The translations under genes were made by a program, and so were the position numbers. A stretch of DNA of 64,000 nt from Diphasiastrum complanatum (taxonomy: Eukaryota; Streptophyta; Lycopodiopsida; Lycopodiales; Lycopodiaceae). Position 1 is the stretch's first letter. Every line of letters starts with the position of its first letter. The stretch covers positions 17,998,060-18,062,059 of the forward strand of contig CM055102.1 in NCBI GenBank assembly GCA_029204225.1, written 5' to 3'. Positions 12,788 through 22,919 of the stretch are shown one piece after another. The notes beneath the pieces were generated by a model. The model saw only the letters and a program-made list of their open reading frames with translations. It made no database searches and was not told the origin of the DNA.

Positions 12788-12952
12788 TGAAGTTAATCTC
12801 TCACTTGCTTCTAAAAGGAAAAGTCCAAATAGAATATTTAGATGAAGTTAATCTCTCACTTGCTTCTAAAAGGAAAAATCCAAATAGAATGATTAGATGA
12901 AGTTAATCTCTCACTTGCTTCTAAGAGAAAAAATCCAAATAGAATGATTAGA
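12788..12952. repeat. Three tandem copies of a 55-bp unit
   Basis: Units 12788-12842, 12843-12897 and 12898-12952, each starting TGAAGTTAATCTCTCACTTG; a degenerate fourth begins at 12953. It lies inside CACTA copy 1 between the N-terminal domain and the SET-like frame. Confidence 0.95.
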
Positions 12953-12998
12953 TGTAGTTAATCTTGATTTCCATATTCAATCACCCATAATAGACTCA

Positions 12999-13108
<110 letters not shown>

Positions 13109-13437
13109 AAAGGTAACCAACACTCCCAATACTAGGAAGGTGTGTAGCCCTTGTTTTTTTTCCGTTAAAGACGTGGTTCAAATGTTTTTTGTTTTTTTTT
13201 GTTCAAAGATGAATTCCACAAAAAATCCCAAACGCCGCAGGGAGGGAGCATGTAGTGACATTCTGGAGTAGGATATAATCGTGTGGTTTAGGAGTTTTGA
13301 TTAGCACTCTATAATGTTCTCTCTATTTTTCTCTTCATGTGTGTTTAGGGTCGGTGTGTGTGTGCGTGCGTGTGTTTGTGTGTGTGTTTCATGCTACTGG
13401 TTTACGGTTTGTGTTATATATTAGTTTATGTTTCATG

Positions 13438-13569
<132 letters not shown>

Positions 13570-13591
13570 ATACATCTAACATTTTCAACTT

Positions 13592-14932
13592 TTGCAAAAG
13601 AAGGACCATAAGTTGGTTTCAAGAAAAAGAGTTGCAAGAGAGATCGAGAATATTATTGATAGGATAAATCACATGAATATTGATTTTGGATCATCATTGG
13701 TTTATGATGCTCTTGTTGATGATGACCCCTTGCATGATATACTTAGTTCATCAATGCCTTGTGATTCAATCCATGTCTCCAAATCTCTAGAACGTTCTTA
13801 CCACCCAAGCACACCTATCCTAGATGTTGCACATGAGTCCTCCACGATACTCTATGTGGATTCCACAAACTCGACCACCCCTTTAAAAAAGAGAACTCGT
13901 CTTGGACGTATTATGACTAGTTTGAAAGATAATTGCAAATTACTATGCACTGTTGATGTGTCAAAAGACATTCTAGGTTCTTTGTCTGACCTTCCTCTTC
14001 CACCTAGCTTGCAACCATTAGTAAAAACTTTTATTAGAAGTAGATATTCGTGTTGGCCACTCCAATCACCATTACCATTAAATGGAACACCATTTACGTA
14101 TTGGGGTCGAATGTACATGATCATGCCTAGGGAACACTTTCCTGAGGCTGGTTTGGGCCTTTTTGCATTGAGTAGTATTGAGGTCCCTTTAAATAGTATC
14201 ATGACAACCCCAAATCTTGTGGGAAGATACTCTTTTAGTCTCAAAAAAGTGGTTTATGAAAATCATCATAAATACTTGCATGAAGGCCATCCATTCAGAG
14301 ACACTCATAGAAGAGGTTTTGGAGGAAGAGTTGAGAGAGAGATGCCTCCAAAGAGGATGTCCGTGAAAGATTGGCGAATACTATGGGAGGAATCTCAAGC
14401 AAAGCCAATCGATGGTATGAAAAGATTATCTATATTTCGTCATTTGGAATATTTGAATAACCTTTTGATTAATCACCTACTTGATCCCATGCACATATTT
14501 AAAAATGTGGGTGAATCTATTTGGAAACACTTGATTGGTGAAATAGATACCATTGCTGCAAGGCACAATCTAAAAGAATCAAACACCAAAAAAGAATATT
14601 GGATAAAGGATGGTGAAGATCATGCTCCAAAAGTGCCTTGGACATTCACTAAGGAGGAGCTTAACCATGTGCGCTCCATTATTCATGACATTAGAACACC
14701 AACTGGTTTTGCTCATTCTCTATGGTCATCATTCACAGTGGATGGAAAGTTGCAAGGTCTCAAATCTCATGATTGGCTAAAGATGATTCAATTCATGTAT
14801 CCATTGTCAATTCATGGGTGCTTGTCAAAAGATATTTGTGAGACCATATACAAACTATCAATCATTGTCAGGTATTTACATGTACTTGGTGTATTTTTTT
14901 ATTTAGTATTTATTGATTGGAAATTCAAATAG
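13592..14932 (+). pseudogene. CACTA copy 1: truncated SET-like segment fused to tnp2 transposase C-terminal part and DUF4218
   Basis: A single 446-codon frame. Residues 1-205 correspond to the N-terminal half of the SET-containing frame of copy 2, ending at HFPEAGLGLFALSSIEVPLN, the first strand block of a SET domain. At about residue 206 (14205) the frame switches to a CACTA tnp2 transposase segment: GRYSFSLKKVVYENHHKYLH, GHPFRDTHRRGFGG and LLINHLLDPMHIFKNVGES, the last matching the tnp2 'LDVMHIEKNVCD' block. The final part (residues 330-430) is DUF4218. Copy 2 has the missing sequence, so an internal deletion of roughly 2.3 kb created this fusion. The donor GTATTTACATG after IIVR at about 14870 and ...TTGCAG at 14959 look like a real intron. 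Non-functional as a transposase because the N-terminal catalytic half is absent. Confidence 0.8.
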
Positions 14933-14959
14933 ACATAAAATGGATTGAATATGTTGCAG

Positions 14960-15802
14960 ATGGACAGTGTGTTCAAAAGAAATCCCTGAGCTAGATCTTC
15001 GCAAGAGACATGAGGGTGTGCATGTTTGAGAGATATTTTCCGACTTCCATCATGGACTCACAAGTGCATTTATTGGTGCACTTGGTTGAAGAAGTTTCTA
15101 TTGCTGGTCCAGTGCACACTAGGTATAAGTGCATAAATTATCTTTTGCATGTGTATTTAAACTAAATCAATGAATACATGAACTCATTAAATAAAACACT
15201 TATTTTTAACCATTTGTGACTTTTTAGGTGGATGTTCTTTATGGAAAGGTACATGAAAGTCTTAAAAGATTTTGTGCGTCAAAAGGCAAGGCCTGAAGGT
15301 AGCATGTCAAAGAGATGGTTAGTACATGAATCTCTCTTTCATGTTACTAAAATTTTGCACCAACTACATCCATCTGCTTCACTATTGTGGCGTGATGAGG
15401 AAGCCGAAGATGTAACTAGTGAAAAACCTCAAGGGATGGGAAAGGTCCATATGTTGGCGCCCTTCCAACGAGAATTTTTTTTTACATTCATGCTTTATAA
15501 TTGTGGAGTTATGGATAAATGGTTAGACCTATATGAAGAAGAAAAAAAAAGAGAGGGCCTTGTCTAGAAAGTGCCAACGACAGAATAGAGGTAGACACAT
15601 GGCCTCAAGTTCACATGATCTTGAGCCATTGACCAAGCAATGCACTATAGAGTGGATGCATGACACACTACAAAAAGCAACAAAAGAGCGACAAAAAATA
15701 TCAAACGCAGAATGGGACTTTGCAAGAGGATGCAAATGGAAGGTATTATTCTTTAGATACTTTATTGTTAGAACATTCTTGTTTATAACAATATTTGTTT
15801 AA
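14960..15802 (+). pseudogene. CACTA copy 1: DUF4218 exons of the transposase gene
   Basis: After the intron the frame resumes with FARDM, FERYFPTSIMDSQVHLLVHL and AGPVHTR, with a stop near 14993. A second intron (GTATAAGTGC ... TTTTTAG) leads to 15228 onward: WMFFMERYMKVLKDFVRQKA, RPEGSMSK, then LHPSASLLWRDEEAE and a tail to 15567. These match the DUF4218 region (PPSFFDVMVHL.IHL ... YPFERYLGTLK..VRN.ARPEGS) that follows tnp2 in plant CACTA elements. A purine-rich segment at 15535-15595 present here is deleted in copy 2. Confidence 0.75.
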
Positions 15803-15873
15803 TAATTTTGAAACACCATGTTCATTCATAGTGATTATTTATGAGATTCATATTTGTGATGTAGCAATGCAAA

Positions 15874-16644
15874 ATGTATAATGTTATATGGGATTTTGGT
15901 TGCCACTTTCGTGTTGAAAGGATTGATAACAAGAGACGCACACACAATTGTGGTGTAATAGCATCTTTCCAACAAGAAAGTCGAAGCAGTGCACGAGATC
16001 AGAATCCTATCTCAGGAGATATAGAATACATAGGAACTATACAAAATATTTATGATGTTTCATTTGGTGAAAGTGGACACTATTTTTTATTTGATGTGAA
16101 ATGGTTCAAGGTAGTTTGCAGAGGGTCAAATGCAACCGTAAAATCAGATCCAAGTGGATTTTTTGCGATTGATTCATCAAAAACATTGAGCATGGAATCC
16201 TTTGACACATTGGTGTTGCCTCGTAACTGTGAGCAGGTGCACATGCTAAGCTATAATGTTTTTCATTTTATTGCAAGTGACTTCAGTATTTGAGTTTTCG
16301 ATATGTTCTAATTGCAGGTGTTTTTTCAACCAGATCGACTAAAAAAGATATGGTGGTTTGTAGCTCAAGTTGAACCACGTTCACGACGAGTATTTGAGGG
16401 TGCAAATGTTGAGAATGAAATTGAAAACCTTCATTTTAACTATGAGATTGAGCTACCTAGAGATGTAATAAATCGTCAAACCATACTTGAAGCACCCACT
16501 TCTATAGATGTTGAGAATAGAAATTCAAATAGTCAGGATGATGAAATAATTTTTGAAAGTGAGAGTGATGATGAAAATCATCTAGGAGGAGATGAATTGC
16601 AAGATGCTGTCGCTGATGAAATTGATTATTGTAATTCTGAATAA
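15874..16644 (+). pseudogene. CACTA copy 1: DUF4216 C-terminal region
   Basis: Two exons. The first (15874-16293) includes IEYIGTIQNIYDVSFG, YFLFDVKWFKVVCRG and DSSKTLSMESFDTLVLPRNC, the DUF4216 pattern (YYG.I..I.EL.Y.....LFKC.WFD ... PFILA.QA.QVFYV). The second (16312-16644) begins after an intron (GTTTTC...TTGCAG is weak) with VFFQPDRLKKIWWFVAQVEP and ends in an acidic Ser/Glu/Asp-rich tail. This is the normal C-terminus of CACTA tnp2-type proteins. Confidence 0.75.
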
Positions 16645-16879
16645 AAATTGATTATTGCACTTCTGAATGAAATTGATTTTGTAATGCTTTCAAATGATTG
16701 TTATTTAGCCAAAATAGAGTCTCATTTATGGTCAAGTAAGTGAAAAGAATAGACATAGTTTGACTTCAATCTCATTTTTTTTGGAGATAATGTCGGTGAA
16801 GATAGATGTACGACTTCATGTTCCAAGAAAATTCTCATTTTTTAGCAAATGCTGCAAAGGCAGTAAATCACTAAAGTGA

Positions 16880-17200
16880 GTTAATGAAATCACCACCATA
16901 AACTATGACAAAATCAAGTGTTTCATCATATTCAATCCCCTTGAATTGAGCATATCCCTTGGCAACTAGTCTTGTTTTATAATTGTTCACACTACCATCT
17001 TGATTAAGCTTGATCTTAAAGACCCATTTGCAAACAGTAACATTTTGTATCTTTGATGGAGGATCAATAATTTTACAAGTATCTCAAACAATGCATCATG
17101 TACTCACCTCACTTTTCATTACATCAAATCACTCTTTTGTTGCTACAGTTTCATTCACACTTGAATGAACATCATCAAACTTAAGGTAGTAATAAGAACA
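16880..17200 (-). pseudogene. Ty1/copia reverse transcriptase fragment
   Basis: The minus strand encodes VCKWVFKIKLNQDGSVNNYK, TRLVAKGYAQFKGIEYDETL, the N-terminal fingers block of copia RT. Frameshifts and loss of the catalytic YVDD part make it a fragment. It is followed, with almost the whole gag-integrase interior missing, by a PBS and LTR at 17274-17799 in the same orientation, so it is the remnant of a deleted element H. Confidence 0.82.
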
Positions 17201-17273
17201 ATAAAAATTAAACAATCATCAACTTGTAATTGCTTCTCTCTTCCTTGTGTTTGGACCTTGATGGTTGCATTTG

Positions 17274-17286
17274 GGCTCTGATACCA
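17274..17286 (-). promoter_or_regulatory. Primer-binding site, initiator tRNA-Met type (element H)
   Basis: GGCTCTGATACCA on the plus strand is TGGTATCAGAGCC on the minus strand, immediately next to the LTR that starts TGTTAAAATC. Confidence 0.85.
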
Positions 17287-17799
17287 TGTTAAAATCAAAG
17301 GTTATGAACCTCATTTGGATACTAAAACCTTGAAAAAGCATCAAAGGTTTCACTTATATCTAATAGATAGAAAACTAACACACAATTCAACCTATTTGGC
17401 ATCTAATTGGCAAGAGCTTTTGAACACCACAATAAAACTAGAAATAATTGATCTTCACATCCTGTTACACACGTGGCAAGTATAATACTTTGTTCAGATT
17501 CAGATCTATTCATTAGACACAAAAAATATCATATTCATCATTCATCCATTCCTCATTAAAGAGCAAACTTGCCAAAATCACCATCTCTTGATAATCTCTC
17601 GAAGTATGTACAAAATGAGCTCTCAATCCATATCAAATGATCTCGGATATGAGACTAGTAGAGTGCCATTAGGGTAGACCCTAAACCCCTAGCTCTCAAA
17701 GCCTTAGATCATGCATAATTACCCTCTTGGTAGCTCGAGTCAATTGTCTTATAAAAGTAGGTGGCCGCCCTCATAAAAAATCCCAATCATCTAGGAACA
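17287..17799 (-). mobile_element. LTR of minus-strand copia element H
   Basis: Bounded by TGTTAAAATC at 17287 next to the PBS and by ...CTAGGAACA near 17799; length about 513 bp, TG...CA ends. The outer boundary is inferred from the ACA alone, as no second LTR copy is present. Confidence 0.55.
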
Positions 17800-17802
17800 C
17801 CA

Positions 17803-17995
17803 TGATATAATTCACTTTAGAAAAATATTTATTTAACTAATTCCATTTCATTATGAACATGTAGAAAAAAAAAAAAAAAAACCTCATCATAATATAATTC
17901 ACTTTAGAAAAGAAAAAAAATAGCCTAATCATAATATAATTCACTTTAGAAATATATTTATTTAACTAATTTCATGTCATTATCAACATGCAAAA
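17803..17995. repeat. Three diverged repeats with poly(A) runs
   Basis: ATAATTCACTTTAGAAA recurs three times (about 17818, 17896 and 17937), twice followed by TATTTATTTAACTAATT and a CATTAT...AACATG block, with A-runs between. It appears to be a short AT-rich local duplication. Confidence 0.8.
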
Positions 17996-18010
17996 AACAA
18001 AAAAAAAAAA

Positions 18011-18282
18011 TGCGTGGATAATCCACGCAGAAGATATCCACGCGTGGATACCTTTAACTTCCGGTCTGGTCCAGTGAACAAACTGAAATTTGCGTGGATA
18101 ATCCATGCGTGGATTATCCATGCCAAAACTGCTTTTCGGCGCTGCCAACCTTCCCTCCCAAACAGTTGCCAAAATTTTCAAAATTCAATTTTGCGTGGAT
18201 AATTCACGCGTGGATGTTCCACGCAAACAAAATTTCGGAAAATCGACTAAGTGTCAGGCCTCGCGTGGATACTCTGCATGGA
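18011..18282. repeat. Cluster of GCGTGGATNATCCACGC-type palindromes
   Basis: Near-perfect short palindromes: GCGTGGATAATCCACGC (18011-18027), ATCCACGCGTGGAT (18036-18049), GCGTGGATAATCCATGC followed at once by GTGGATTATCCATGC (about 18092-18123), GCGTGGATAATTCACGC with GTGGATGTTCCACGC (about 18193-18224), and GCGTGGATACTCTGCATGGAT near 18262. The core word GTGGAT or ATCCAC occurs more than ten times in 270 bp. Function unknown; binding-site array or subterminal transposon repeats are both possible. Confidence 0.85.
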
Positions 18283-18289
18283 TAAACAC

Positions 18290-19700
18290 AGAGTTTTCTA
18301 CTTGTGTACTAGAGGGGACATTGATGGCGCTCATTTGGGAGTACATGATGGCATTACATCAGGGGGCCAGTCATTTGCATTGGCATCGATGGGGAGCATC
18401 TACCATCACGGGCGTCGATAAGCTACCTATAGCTTTCATGCATTTGGCTATATTTGCAGGAGTCTAGGCTTGGCACAGGTGTTGGAATTTCCATGGTGCA
18501 GATTCTCAGGTGGTGAGATCATGGAAAAGCCTAGAGTAAGTCACTCAGAGCCATATACCTCAGTACGATCCGGGAGACAGTGGTCTTGGGATCCCATGAG
18601 CGGCGAATTAGGGACAGGCTTGGGTGGCATGGTATCAGGTGGCATATAGCCAGGGAGAGCGAGTAGATGCTAGGAGCTAGGTAGAGCAGGTGATGCTTTG
18701 GAGTTCGGCTTGTCTAGCAGGATGGTGACAAGGATCGGAGACATCAGGTGAGCATAGTATGTGGATGACGAGTCCATTGGGGTGGCACTTAGGGAGATGC
18801 TACAGTTGGTCAGGTATGACATGTCATTTGATGTATGGATGATGATCTTTAGCTGATGCATCATGTGGTGACCTAGGGACGGGTCATGCCTACTTGGACG
18901 TAGGTGGCATGGAGTGTACCTAGGGAGGTACATATCCTGAGGGCATGGAGTGCATTACGGGGTGATGTAGATCCAGCATGCCCATGGTTGTGAGCCAACA
19001 TGGATGGAGATGGTTGCTTAGGGAGTGACAGCTGATACTTTGGTGAGCGATCAGGTGAGCTGCATGGTTATATGCACAGTCATCTCCAGGCTGGCATCAC
19101 ATGTTATTTCTATCCATCATCTTTTGGCAAGCAGGATGTAGCTTTTGGTTAGATCCAGTTGGAGTCTAGTTGCACTATAGGTGGATAGATTCTTGGGGAG
19201 CTATAAACGGGTATTAAATACTTGGTGAGCAGATAATATAGGGTACAGGGTTCTGGAGCTATCCTACATGATATGTTGGGTGAGCTGTTCATCACGATAG
19301 TGGATCTAGTTTGCATTTGCTTTGGCTTGGACGCTATGATGGATACAGTGTTGGTGAGATAGGGTATCTCTGGGAGATGGGCGAGCTACTCATGTATAGC
19401 CTATGGTGAGTTTTGCGTATATTCATTCATTGGGTCCTTGGTAGACTCTTGTGCTTGGAGCATGGGGAATGGATGGGGATCAACTTTCAAGACTTATTGG
19501 ACAGTTGGATATGCTTGGACGTGAGGGCATCTTGTTACAGGTGCAGGCCATGGTTGGAGACCTGATTTGGTGACCAGTGGATCTACAAGTGGCACAGGTG
19601 CTGGTATGATAGGATATCACTTATGGGCAGGCCTTGGTCATGTATTTGACGCCACGATTAAGGACTATGCGAACTTTCGTGTATTTTTGTAGGTCCTTTG
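18290..19700. other. Unassigned GT-rich sequence
   Basis: Base composition differs from the flanks (rich in G and T on the plus strand, with many GGTGAGC, GCATGG and TAGGGAG words). No protein family is recognisable in six frames; stops are frequent. Possibly a decayed transposon interior. Confidence 0.4.
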
Positions 19701-20278
19701 TTTGCAACAAATTCCTCGAGTAAAATATCAAATCTGGGACACTCTCGTCGATACTTGAAATAATATTGCTGGTAATATATAGAGGCAACTAGATCAGTTG
19801 GAGTTTGACGTGGAATTCAAATCAAAGGGAGCGAAAAAAAATCCCAAAACAAAACACGAAGCATAAATGAAAAAAAAGGATAAAAAATTGAGTTGAAAAC
19901 CAGATTCACTTAAATAAATAGGATAGAAAGAAGTGCAAATGCAATGCAAATACTATTAGAAAAAGAGTGTAAGAGCAATTTTTTTTCTTTTGTTGGACTA
20001 TATCTCACATAGCCAATCAAGTCATAATATGGAGTTTTATTGTATAAACAAAATGCGTTTGCGCACTTGTGTGTGTTTTTTACTATTTCTACAAGAGGCT
20101 TGATGTAGGTGTTGTTAGCCACAAAAGTTTTTTTGATTTCCAACCTTGCTTCACAAGTGTACTTGTAACGTCGCAAGTGTATATCCCAACCAATAACAAT
20201 GCCACATTTCAATGTTGCTTCTTCTTACCTCCACTCTTGTCCTACACCTTTGCTTGCAATGGGAGGTATAAGGGGTAA

Positions 20279-20330
20279 GCCACCTTAGCAACACTTGACA
20301 TAGAGCCACCTTGGCAACACTTGACATAGA
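20279..20330. repeat. 26-bp tandem duplication
   Basis: GCCACCTTAGCAACACTTGA and GCCACCTTGGCAACACTTGA occur back to back (20279-20304, 20305-20330), one substitution apart. Confidence 0.9.
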
Positions 20331-20505
20331 GCCCTCACTCCTTGGCAAGTGCTTCTATCACTTTGTTTGCAAGGGAGAGAGTTTGAAACCACCTTTATTC
20401 CTTTTCTCGTCGAAAAAATTTAGGTGATTGATATATCACAAGAAGCTTTGCCTTACACAAGTAGGAGGGCATTCAACTCAAGGGAAAATAAAAAACCAAA
20501 AAAAG

Positions 20506-20511
20506 TATATA

Positions 20512-20548
<37 letters not shown>
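20506..20548. repeat. (TA)n microsatellite
   Basis: TA run of about 43 bp with one G interruption. Confidence 0.95.
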
Positions 20549-20551
<3 letters not shown>

Positions 20552-20810
20552 TGCTCAAACTCATCTAAAAGTGACACCGTCAGCTTTTAACAAATCGTCG
20601 CAATAGCTCACCGCTATCGCGACAAAGCCAAATTGCAATTTGAAAGAATCAAAAAATAAATAAAACGCAATTCTATGCTCTCATTTCATTTCTTTTTCCT
20701 TAACCCTACTTCCTCTCTTAAGGAGTGGCATCTCACCTTTTAACAAATCTTCACAACAATTTAGACCCATCGTGACAATGCTAAAAATATATATACATGA
20801 TGGCAGCAGT

Positions 20811-21000
20811 GGTTGAAAAAACTTTTTTGAGTTACTTTCAAAACACCTACATTTTTTCAAGCCTCTCAATTTGCTAAGGACTATAAGGCTTCATATACAT
20901 ATTAGAAAAAATGTCAAAATTTTCATGACATCGAGGTTTGAAAAGTAATGCCAATTCCATTCCTATAGTTTCACGACTTTCCCAAACAATGCATGGAAGT
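20811..21000. repeat. Diverged dispersed repeat, copy 1 (inverted partner at 26440-26610)
   Basis: Shares TTTTGAGTTA...C-TCAAAA, CAATTCCATTCCTATAGTTT and a following GA(C/T)TTTCCC-AACAATG with the reverse complement of 26440-26610. The two copies are opposed and lie on either side of the GATA gene. Confidence 0.6.
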
Positions 21001-21085
21001 TTAACATCATATCTATATAGACAAATATGCATAGAAGCTTAACATCATATCTAGGTGACGGGTGTCCAGGTTAGAGTTAGGGTTA

Positions 21086-21527
21086 GGGCCTCTTCACATG
21101 AGGCGCCCGTCCCCATGAATGACGTAGAGGAGAGGCTAGGACCCATGGGGAATGCTCGTAAAGGAGAGGCTAGGACCCATGGGAAATGCTTAAGGAGTGC
21201 ACTCCAGGGGCACTTGCAAGTGTTGGCCCCACTCCATCCAATGGTGATGGATGGAGCTAAGGGAGAAAAAATATATCTCCCCCCTTGGATGATGTGGGAC
21301 CTGTGGAGCAGAGGCATTGCAGGTGCCTCTGGAGTGCACTCTCTAATGAGAGTCGGACCCGTGAAAAGCAAACATCGGAGCTGTAGAATTGCTTGGCCTG
21401 GCCGAGCTGGCCACGAATCACCTGGAGAGAATGGGTTGTGGAAATACCTCACCTAAAGCACGTTCATCACCTAGAGCCCGTTCTTGACATCAAATACGGC
21501 CAGGTGATGCTTCATGTGAAGAGGCCC
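21086..21527. mobile_element. Tourist-like (PIF/Harbinger) MITE
   Basis: Perfect 16-bp terminal inverted repeats: GGGCCTCTTCACATGA at 21086-21101 and its reverse complement at 21512-21527. The element is flanked by the 3-bp duplication TTA (21083-21085 and 21528-21530). The GGGCCT start and TTA/TAA target duplication are the hallmarks of PIF/Harbinger and Tourist MITEs. Length 442 bp. Inside are a 34-bp direct duplication (21129-21196) and a second inverted pair, GAGTGCACTCCAGGGGCAC (21195-21213) against GTGCCTCTGGAGTGCACTC (21323-21341), so much of it can fold back. No transposase is encoded; the open frames on both strands reflect high GC. It is about 1.4 kb upstream of the GATA gene. Confidence 0.85.
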
Positions 21528-21579
21528 TTAGGGTGCTAATTTCTTAGTTAAATAAATTGGCCCGGGTTGGGATTAGGGT

Positions 21580-21587
21580 TAGGGTTT
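21580..21587 (+). promoter_or_regulatory. Telo-box in telomere-like sequence upstream of the GATA gene
   Basis: TAGGGTTT (reverse of AAACCCTA) within GGGATTAGGGTTAGGGTTTAG. A second telomere-like run, TTAGAGTTAGGGTTAGGG, lies at 21071-21088 and overlaps the MITE left boundary. Telo-boxes are known plant promoter motifs; activity here is untested. Confidence 0.5.
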
Positions 21588-21621
21588 AGAGTGTGGTGAC
21601 TTGCTTATCCGGTTTTGTAAG

Positions 21622-21753
21622 ATGGAGGTGATCGCAAGTTGCAAGGCTCCTTATTTGAATGATGACGATCGCGATTTCGTTGCTTTGACAAGGACTCGCG
21701 ACTTCTATCCCTGGCGATGGGTGAGAATTGACCGTCAGATCGCTGATGGGTGA
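21622..21753 (+). other. Small unassigned open frame (43 codons) in the GATA upstream region
   Basis: Starts ATGGAGGTGATCGCAAG and ends TGA at 21751-21753. The predicted peptide has no family I recognise. It might be an upstream ORF in a long 5' leader or chance. The rest of 21530-22870 holds C/T-rich stretches (21840-21960) typical of a 5' untranslated leader and no other recognisable gene. Confidence 0.25.
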
Positions 21754-22663
21754 CTGCTGACCGTTAAGATATTTTTGTCAGAAGCACGTGGCAGGTCTCA
21801 ATCACACGTGTGAAATGATGTTGGCCCCACGGCCTCTGCCCCTGCTCTTATCCCCCGCCCCCCTTCAACCCTTCTCGTCACTGAAGTGACTGCACCGTCT
21901 TTCGTCTTTACTAGATATTTCTATATCTCTCTCTTCCCCCCCCTTCATTCCTTCCAAACGACGTTTAAAAGTCACCTGAAGGGAGCTCTGACGGGCTCCT
22001 CCAGAGGATTTCCTTCGTAACTTGCAGGTCAAGGGCCCTCGTTGTACCCTTCAGAATGAAACGCGACGGGATGGCTTGGGTCAAACTTCGGCCCTGACAC
22101 AGTAGACAGGAGGACAGAAGAATATCAAAGATCCTGCAAATATTTCTGTAGATTTCTCTGCCTATTATTTCTGCGGTAGATCGATTGCTGACACGCAGTA
22201 GCGGAGATCGGAGTGGGGCAGTGGAGTAGACAGCTGGGGATGACTGCAGCCTGCTTCGTGATCAGAGATGGAATGCCTTGCAGTTGCAGAATCCAGATGA
22301 TGATGCTGCTGCTGATTGATTATTATTGTTTCCTCATCCAGTGTAGGTGCATTTCAGATAAACAAGTGCACTGTAATCTGTGCTATACTCTGAAAAAGCA
22401 GCATTTCTTTGCTGAGAGTCTGGCGTGCATGATCTGGCATGGTGCCTGTGCTCAGCATTAGCTCTAGCTAAGTTCTTCGAGGTATATTTGTTTGATGAGA
22501 AGGGAATTCAGTTCTCGGGTTTCGAAACTACGTTAGAATTCTGCGGGAAGATTAGAAATTTGAGAGTTCAGTGGTTGTTGTATGCAGCAATTCTTATCTA
22601 ATGATTGCTTTAATTCTTCGGTTTACCTAAGGTGTTTGTCATCTACCAAAAGACTTTTTGCTA

Positions 22664-22769
22664 ACGGAAGTGATACTAGCTCGGTTGTAATAATTCCACG
22701 GATATTCTTTCTGCAAACGGAAGTGATACTAGGTCGGTTGTGATGGTAGAAATTGTAATGGTATGGGTT
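22664..22769. repeat. 53-bp imperfect tandem duplication in the GATA 5' region
   Basis: ACGGAAGTGATACTAGCTCG and ACGGAAGTGATACTAGGTCG start the two units at 22664 and 22717, each followed by GTTGT. Confidence 0.8.
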
Positions 22770-22919
22770 CAAAAACTTCATTGTCTTTGCGCTTTGATCC
22801 TCTCTCAGATGGAGTGTATGGACAACTCAGCTGTGTGTATGGAAGATAACTAGGAGAGATAAATACACATGGTTATTGCTTTTCTGCTGAGTACGATTTT
22901 GAAGCCTACTTCAGTGGTA

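Noticed and set aside
13340-13395. (TG)n-rich stretch as Z-DNA or a functional site
   Set aside because: Short and interrupted; nothing else supports a role.
21061-21090. True telomere or subtelomere
   Set aside because: Only two or three degenerate TTAGGG-like units are present here and near 21570 and 63830, so these are interstitial words at most.
21051-21456. 133-codon frames on both strands at 21.05-21.46 kb
   Set aside because: They lie within the MITE, whose GC-rich inverted structure leaves both strands open; no protein features.
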